Shown here piece after piece: positions 60,411 through 64,000 of a stretch of DNA of 64,000 nucleotides. The stretch is from contig NZ_CP135049.1 in NCBI RefSeq assembly GCF_039405155.1, forward strand, positions 62,001 through 126,000, in the 5' to 3' direction. This stretch comes from Buchnera aphidicola (Taiwanaphis decaspermi). Lineage in GTDB: Bacteria; Pseudomonadota; Gammaproteobacteria; Enterobacterales; Enterobacteriaceae. Numbering within the stretch: position 1 is the first letter of the stretch; each line of letters starts with the position of its first letter. Made by a program: the position numbers and the translations under genes. Below the pieces are notes generated by a model. It was given only the letters and a program-made list of their open reading frames with translations, searched no databases and was not told the DNA's origin.

Positions 60411-62254
60411 TGAGTATTATGCATTTAATTATTTTTTTTCCATTAATTGGATCTTTGATATTGGGTTTTTTTGGTAATTTTTTTTCTAGGTTTTTTTCAG
60501 CATTAATTGGAAATATATTAGTTTTTTTTTCGTTTTTTTTATCTTGTTTTTTAAGCTACGTTTTTTTAAATTCTACTAATAAAGAATTAATAGTAAAATT
60601 GTGGAATTGGGTTAACATCAATAATTTTAAAATAGAATGCAATTTGTTATTGGATAATTTATCGCTGATAATGATATTATTAATTACAGGTGTAGGATCG
60701 TTAATTAATTTATTTTCTATTTGGTATATTAAAAAAAATAAAGATTACTATAGATTCTTTTTTTATACTAATTTATTTATAACTAATATGGTTATTTTAG
60801 TATTATCTAATAATATAATATTGATGTATTTAGGATGGGAAGGAGTTGGATTGTGTTCATATTTATTAATAAGTTTTTATTATAAAAAATCTAAAAATAT
60901 ATATTGTGCTATGAAATCATTTATCATGACACGAATAGGTGACATATTTTTAATATTATCTTTTATTATGATTTATTATAATTTTAACACTTTGAGTTTT
61001 CACGACATATCAAAGTTAAATTTTAATTCTATAGACAAAATTAAAAATATAAATGTGTTATATTTAATAAATATATTTTTACTTTTAGGATCTTCAAGTA
61101 AATCTGCTCAAATACCAATACATACATGGTTAACGGATGCTATGGTTGGTCCTACAACAGCTTCTGCTTTAATACATGCAGCAACCATGGTTACTGCTGG
61201 TGTTTATTTATTATTAAGAACTAAATATTTGTTGTTATTAACACCATCATTAATGTTTTTATTAAGTATAACTTCTATTATTACTATTTTAATATCTTCA
61301 TTATTTGCATTATTTAAAAAAAATATAAAAAAAATATTAGCGTATTCTACTATAAGTCAATTAGGATATATGTTTCTTTCAATTAGTATTGGATCTTATA
61401 ACACAGCTATATTTCATTTAGTTACACATGCTTTTTTTAAAGCTCTTCTTTTTCTTTCTTCTGGATCTATTATATTAAGTTGTAATGGCGAAAAAAATAT
61501 TTATAAAATGGGTGGGTTAAAAAAAATATTACTTTCAGAATACTTATTTTTTTTAATTGGATCCTTGTCTTTAGTTTCATTTCCTTTTATAACTTCCAGT
61601 TTTTATAGTAAAGGATTAATTTTATTTAATATATTCCAGAAAAATGTTTATTTATTTTTGTTTTCTATATTAGGTGCATTTATAACTGTTTTATATACTT
61701 GTCGTATGTTTTTTTTAATTTTTTACAATAAACCAAAAATTGGCAATATTAAAATAATAAAAAAAAATGTAAATTATTATTTACCATTATCTTTTCTTTC
61801 GTTTTTTTCTATTATTATAGGTAAAATAGTCGAATTAATTTTTAATAAAAATTTTTTTATACAAAAAATAAACGATAAAAATAATTTAATATTAATTTTT
61901 ATAGAAATAATTATTTTATTTTTTGGAATATTGATATCTATTAATATATGGACCAACAAAAAAAAATTTTATCAAAAACAAAATATGAATATTATTTTTT
62001 TAAAAATTAAAAACTTTTTTTTAAATATTTTAAATTTAGATAAAATATATAAATTAATTTTTGTAAATAATTATTTTCATATAATATTTTTCTTGAAAAA
62101 ATATTCAAGAGACTACCTATCAAAATTAATATTTTTATTTGTTTGCTTATCAAAAAAAATTTTATTAAAATTACAAAACGTTTATTTAAATTGGTATATA
62201 TTATCCATTATAATAAGTTCATTTTTATTTATATTAACAATTATATTATATTAG
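60410..62254 (+). CDS. nuoL: NADH dehydrogenase I subunit L (antiporter-like)
   Basis: 614 residues (E. coli 613). About 14-16 membrane helices plus the long lateral helix at the C-terminal end (from about 510). The proton-channel Glu is in YLGWEGVGLCSY; SSKSAQIPIHTWLTDAMVGPT carries the conserved Lys and the broken-helix region; HAATMVTAGVYLL and THAFFKALLFL complete the antiporter pattern. The last 120 residues are divergent and Lys/Asn/Phe-rich but hydrophobic periodicity remains. Confidence 0.97.
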   Translation: MSIMHLIIFFPLIGSLILGFFGNFFSRFFSALIGNILVFFSFFLSCFLSYVFLNSTNKELIVKLWNWVNINNFKIECNLLLDNLSLIMILLITGVGSLINLFSIWYIKKNKDYYRFFFYTNLFITNMVILVLSNNIILMYLGWEGVGLCSYLLISFYYKKSKNIYCAMKSFIMTRIGDIFLILSFIMIYYNFNTLSFHDISKLNFNSIDKIKNINVLYLINIFLLLGSSSKSAQIPIHTWLTDAMVGPTTASALIHAATMVTAGVYLLLRTKYLLLLTPSLMFLLSITSIITILISSLFALFKKNIKKILAYSTISQLGYMFLSISIGSYNTAIFHLVTHAFFKALLFLSSGSIILSCNGEKNIYKMGGLKKILLSEYLFFLIGSLSLVSFPFITSSFYSKGLILFNIFQKNVYLFLFSILGAFITVLYTCRMFFLIFYNKPKIGNIKIIKKNVNYYLPLSFLSFFSIIIGKIVELIFNKNFFIQKINDKNNLILIFIEIIILFFGILISINIWTNKKKFYQKQNMNIIFLKIKNFFLNILNLDKIYKLIFVNNYFHIIFFLKKYSRDYLSKLIFLFVCLSKKILLKLQNVYLNWYILSIIISSFLFILTIILY

Positions 62255-62306
62255 CATATATCTATATTTTATTATAAATAAACAAACTAAGAGATTTATA
62301 TAATTT

Positions 62307-63815
62307 ATGTTTCTTCCATTATTAATTATTATACCTTTTATAGGAGGTATATTAGCTTGGCAATCAGAAAAAATAAATAAACGTTTTCCTTTTATTATAT
62401 CTTTAATCACTATGTTTGTATTTTTAATAATATCAACCAAGATATTGTTGATTTTCTTAAAAACGTATAATTACAAAAATGAATATCCTTATTGGTTTAT
62501 TGAATATAATCATAGTTGGATACCTAGATTTGGTATTAATTTACATTTTGGGTTAGATATTATATCATTAATAATGATATTATTAACTAATATTTTAAGT
62601 ATAATATCTGTTATTGTTTCAAGACATGATAAAATTAAAAAAGTTGGCTTTTTTTATTTTAATTTAATGTTAATTATTTCTAGTGTAATAGGAATATTCA
62701 TTTCAGTAGATTTATTTGCTTTTTTTTTATTTTGGGAAATTTTTTTGATACCTATATATTTTATGTTGATTATATGGGGGGAAAGTGGTTTAAAAAAACA
62801 TAACAAAATTAATGTTGCAAATAAATTTTTTGTTTACGCTCAATTTTCTAGTTTTTTAATATTAATATCTATTATTTGTTTAGTGTGTCAATATTACAAT
62901 ATCAACAATGTTTTAACATTTGATTATAATAAATTAATAGAAACAAATTTTAATATTTATTTAGAATTTTTTATAACATTAATATTGTTTTTTGCATTTA
63001 TAATTAAAATGCCTATCGTTCCTTTACATACCTGGTTAAAAGATTTTTTTTATTGTTCACCAAAATCTGGTTGTATAGATATTATTGGATTATTATCAAA
63101 AACAAGTGTATACGGTTTAATTAGATTTAATATATGTTTTTTTTCACATCATTATTTATTAATTTATTATCTAGCAATCTTTTTAGGTATGATGAGTATT
63201 ATTTATGGTTCTTTGTTGGCTTGTTCTCAAAAAAATATTAAACATATAATAGCATATAGTTCTGTATCTCATATGGGGTTAATATTAATTGCTTTATATA
63301 GCAATAATTCTATATCTTATTATGGTCTAATATTACAAATAATATCTTCAAGTATTTCTACTTCAGCATTATGTATATTATCAGGATATATTTTTAATAT
63401 AACTAAAAGTAGAAACATTTTAAAAATTAACTCTTTATCTTCACATGTAAAATATCTTCCAATTTTTTTTATGTTTTTTGTTTTATCTAATTTAAATTTT
63501 CCTGGAACTAGCAATTTTATATCAGAACTTTTAATATTATTTGGTTTATTTAAATCACATTATTATGTAGTAATTATGATTGCAACAACATTAATAATTA
63601 CATCTATTTATTCTTTATCTATGTTCCATAACATATTTTACTTCGGTTCGCATAGTAAAATAGTTAAACATCATGATAACAAAATAAAAATTTCACAATA
63701 TATTATATTGTTTGTTTTATCATTAATATCTTTATATATTGGTTTTTTTCCACAAAATATTTTAGATATTTCATTTTCGTTTATAAAAATCCTACATAAC
63801 AAATTATTTTTTTAA
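62307..63815 (+). CDS. nuoM: NADH dehydrogenase I subunit M (antiporter-like)
   Basis: 502 residues (E. coli 509). Essential residues are visible: the Glu in FFLFWEIFLIPIYFML, the Lys of IIKMPIVPLHTWLKD and the Lys of LLSKTSVYGLIRF. One loop differs from the family, reading CSPKSG where most NuoM have APTAG. HIIAYSSVSHMG and the C-terminal NLNFPGTSNFISE are conserved. Start ATG has AGAG upstream; 52 bases separate it from nuoL. Confidence 0.97.
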   Translation: MFLPLLIIIPFIGGILAWQSEKINKRFPFIISLITMFVFLIISTKILLIFLKTYNYKNEYPYWFIEYNHSWIPRFGINLHFGLDIISLIMILLTNILSIISVIVSRHDKIKKVGFFYFNLMLIISSVIGIFISVDLFAFFLFWEIFLIPIYFMLIIWGESGLKKHNKINVANKFFVYAQFSSFLILISIICLVCQYYNINNVLTFDYNKLIETNFNIYLEFFITLILFFAFIIKMPIVPLHTWLKDFFYCSPKSGCIDIIGLLSKTSVYGLIRFNICFFSHHYLLIYYLAIFLGMMSIIYGSLLACSQKNIKHIIAYSSVSHMGLILIALYSNNSISYYGLILQIISSSISTSALCILSGYIFNITKSRNILKINSLSSHVKYLPIFFMFFVLSNLNFPGTSNFISELLILFGLFKSHYYVVIMIATTLIITSIYSLSMFHNIFYFGSHSKIVKHHDNKIKISQYIILFVLSLISLYIGFFPQNILDISFSFIKILHNKLFF

Positions 63816-63840
63816 TAAAATTAACGGTGTAATATTAATA

Positions 63841-64000
63841 ATGACAAAATTTATTTTTGAATATATTTATTGGTTACCATTCATATTTTTGATAGTTACT
63901 ATTATTACAAATATGTTAACAATAATATTTTTACGTAAACATAATATTATTTATTATATAACTTTAATAGGATTGAAATTATCTTTTTTATCATTATTTT
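63841..64000 (+). CDS. nuoN: NADH dehydrogenase I subunit N, 5' end (cut by window edge)
   Basis: The frame from ATG 63841 is open to the edge and gives about 53 residues, beginning MTKFIFEYIYWLPFIFLIVT, two hydrophobic helices as at the NuoN N-terminus. The start is 25 bases after nuoM in the conserved operon order. Identity rests on position and hydrophobicity, since the diagnostic residues lie outside the window. Confidence 0.85.
   Translation, partial: MTKFIFEYIYWLPFIFLIVTIITNMLTIIFLRKHNIIYYITLIGLKLSFLSLF

Noticed and set aside
1..64000. Search for CRISPR arrays, insertion sequences, prophage, toxin-antitoxin or secretion-system genes
   Set aside because: None seen; all space is filled by conserved housekeeping and biosynthetic genes with short A/T spacers, and repeats are limited to homopolymers and hairpins.

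Overview
The window is a gene-dense, extremely AT-rich stretch of chromosome from a reduced-genome gammaproteobacterial insect endosymbiont. Every protein reads as a close, lysine/asparagine/isoleucine-rich homologue of an Escherichia coli protein. The gene order (fabB-talA-tkt-dapE-dapA-aroC-smrB-hisGDCBHAFI-gnd-metG ... thrS-infC-rpmI-rplT-pheST ... dnaK-nuoA-N) is the one known from Buchnera aphidicola, the obligate symbiont of aphids. Several genes usual at these junctions are missing (for example lspA/ispH between ileS and dapB, carAB/folA between dapB and apaH, apaG, ihfA and probably dcd). This points to one of the more reduced Buchnera lineages; the strain or host cannot be named from the sequence alone. 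There are no mobile elements, phage genes, CRISPR arrays or genes that look foreign.

Layout: 1-302 is the 3' end of fabB. 638-3635 holds non-oxidative pentose phosphate genes (talA, tkt). 3729-7068 holds lysine and chorismate genes (dapE, dapA, aroC). 7228-7749 is smrB. 7976-15040 is the complete histidine operon, hisGDCBHAFI. 15139-23431 carries gnd, metG, tilS, tRNA-Val(GAC), priA and tyrS. 23484-26321 carries sufA, ydiK and aroH. 26479-33142 is the translation block thrS-infC-rpmI-rplT-pheS-pheT. 33244-41491 holds glyS/glyQ, nfo, rplY, yabI, surA, rsmA and apaH. 41611-46917 holds dapB, ileS, ribF and rpsT. 46968-50091 is the dnaK-dnaJ chaperone operon behind a clear sigma-32 promoter. From 50507 to the right edge runs the complex I operon, nuoA to nuoN (nuoN cut by the edge).

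Functionally the window joins nutrient provisioning (histidine complete; parts of lysine and aromatic synthesis; pentose phosphate supply of erythrose-4-P and ribose-5-P) to a NADH-fed respiratory chain and core translation. Two genes, dapE and priA, are each interrupted by one frameshift lying exactly in a 10-11 base poly(A) tract. One extra A in the transcript restores a full-length product, so polymerase slippage may rescue them.

The most striking pattern is loss of quality-control functions inside otherwise intact genes. The editing sites of threonyl-, phenylalanyl- and isoleucyl-tRNA synthetases all appear to have lost key residues. PriA has lost most helicase motifs. The first parvulin domain of SurA is unrecognisable. 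MetRS lacks its C-terminal domain. I found no wholly new system; the notable biology is this erosion of proofreading and the dependence on poly(A) slippage. Comparisons with E. coli are from recalled family knowledge, not alignments that were run.
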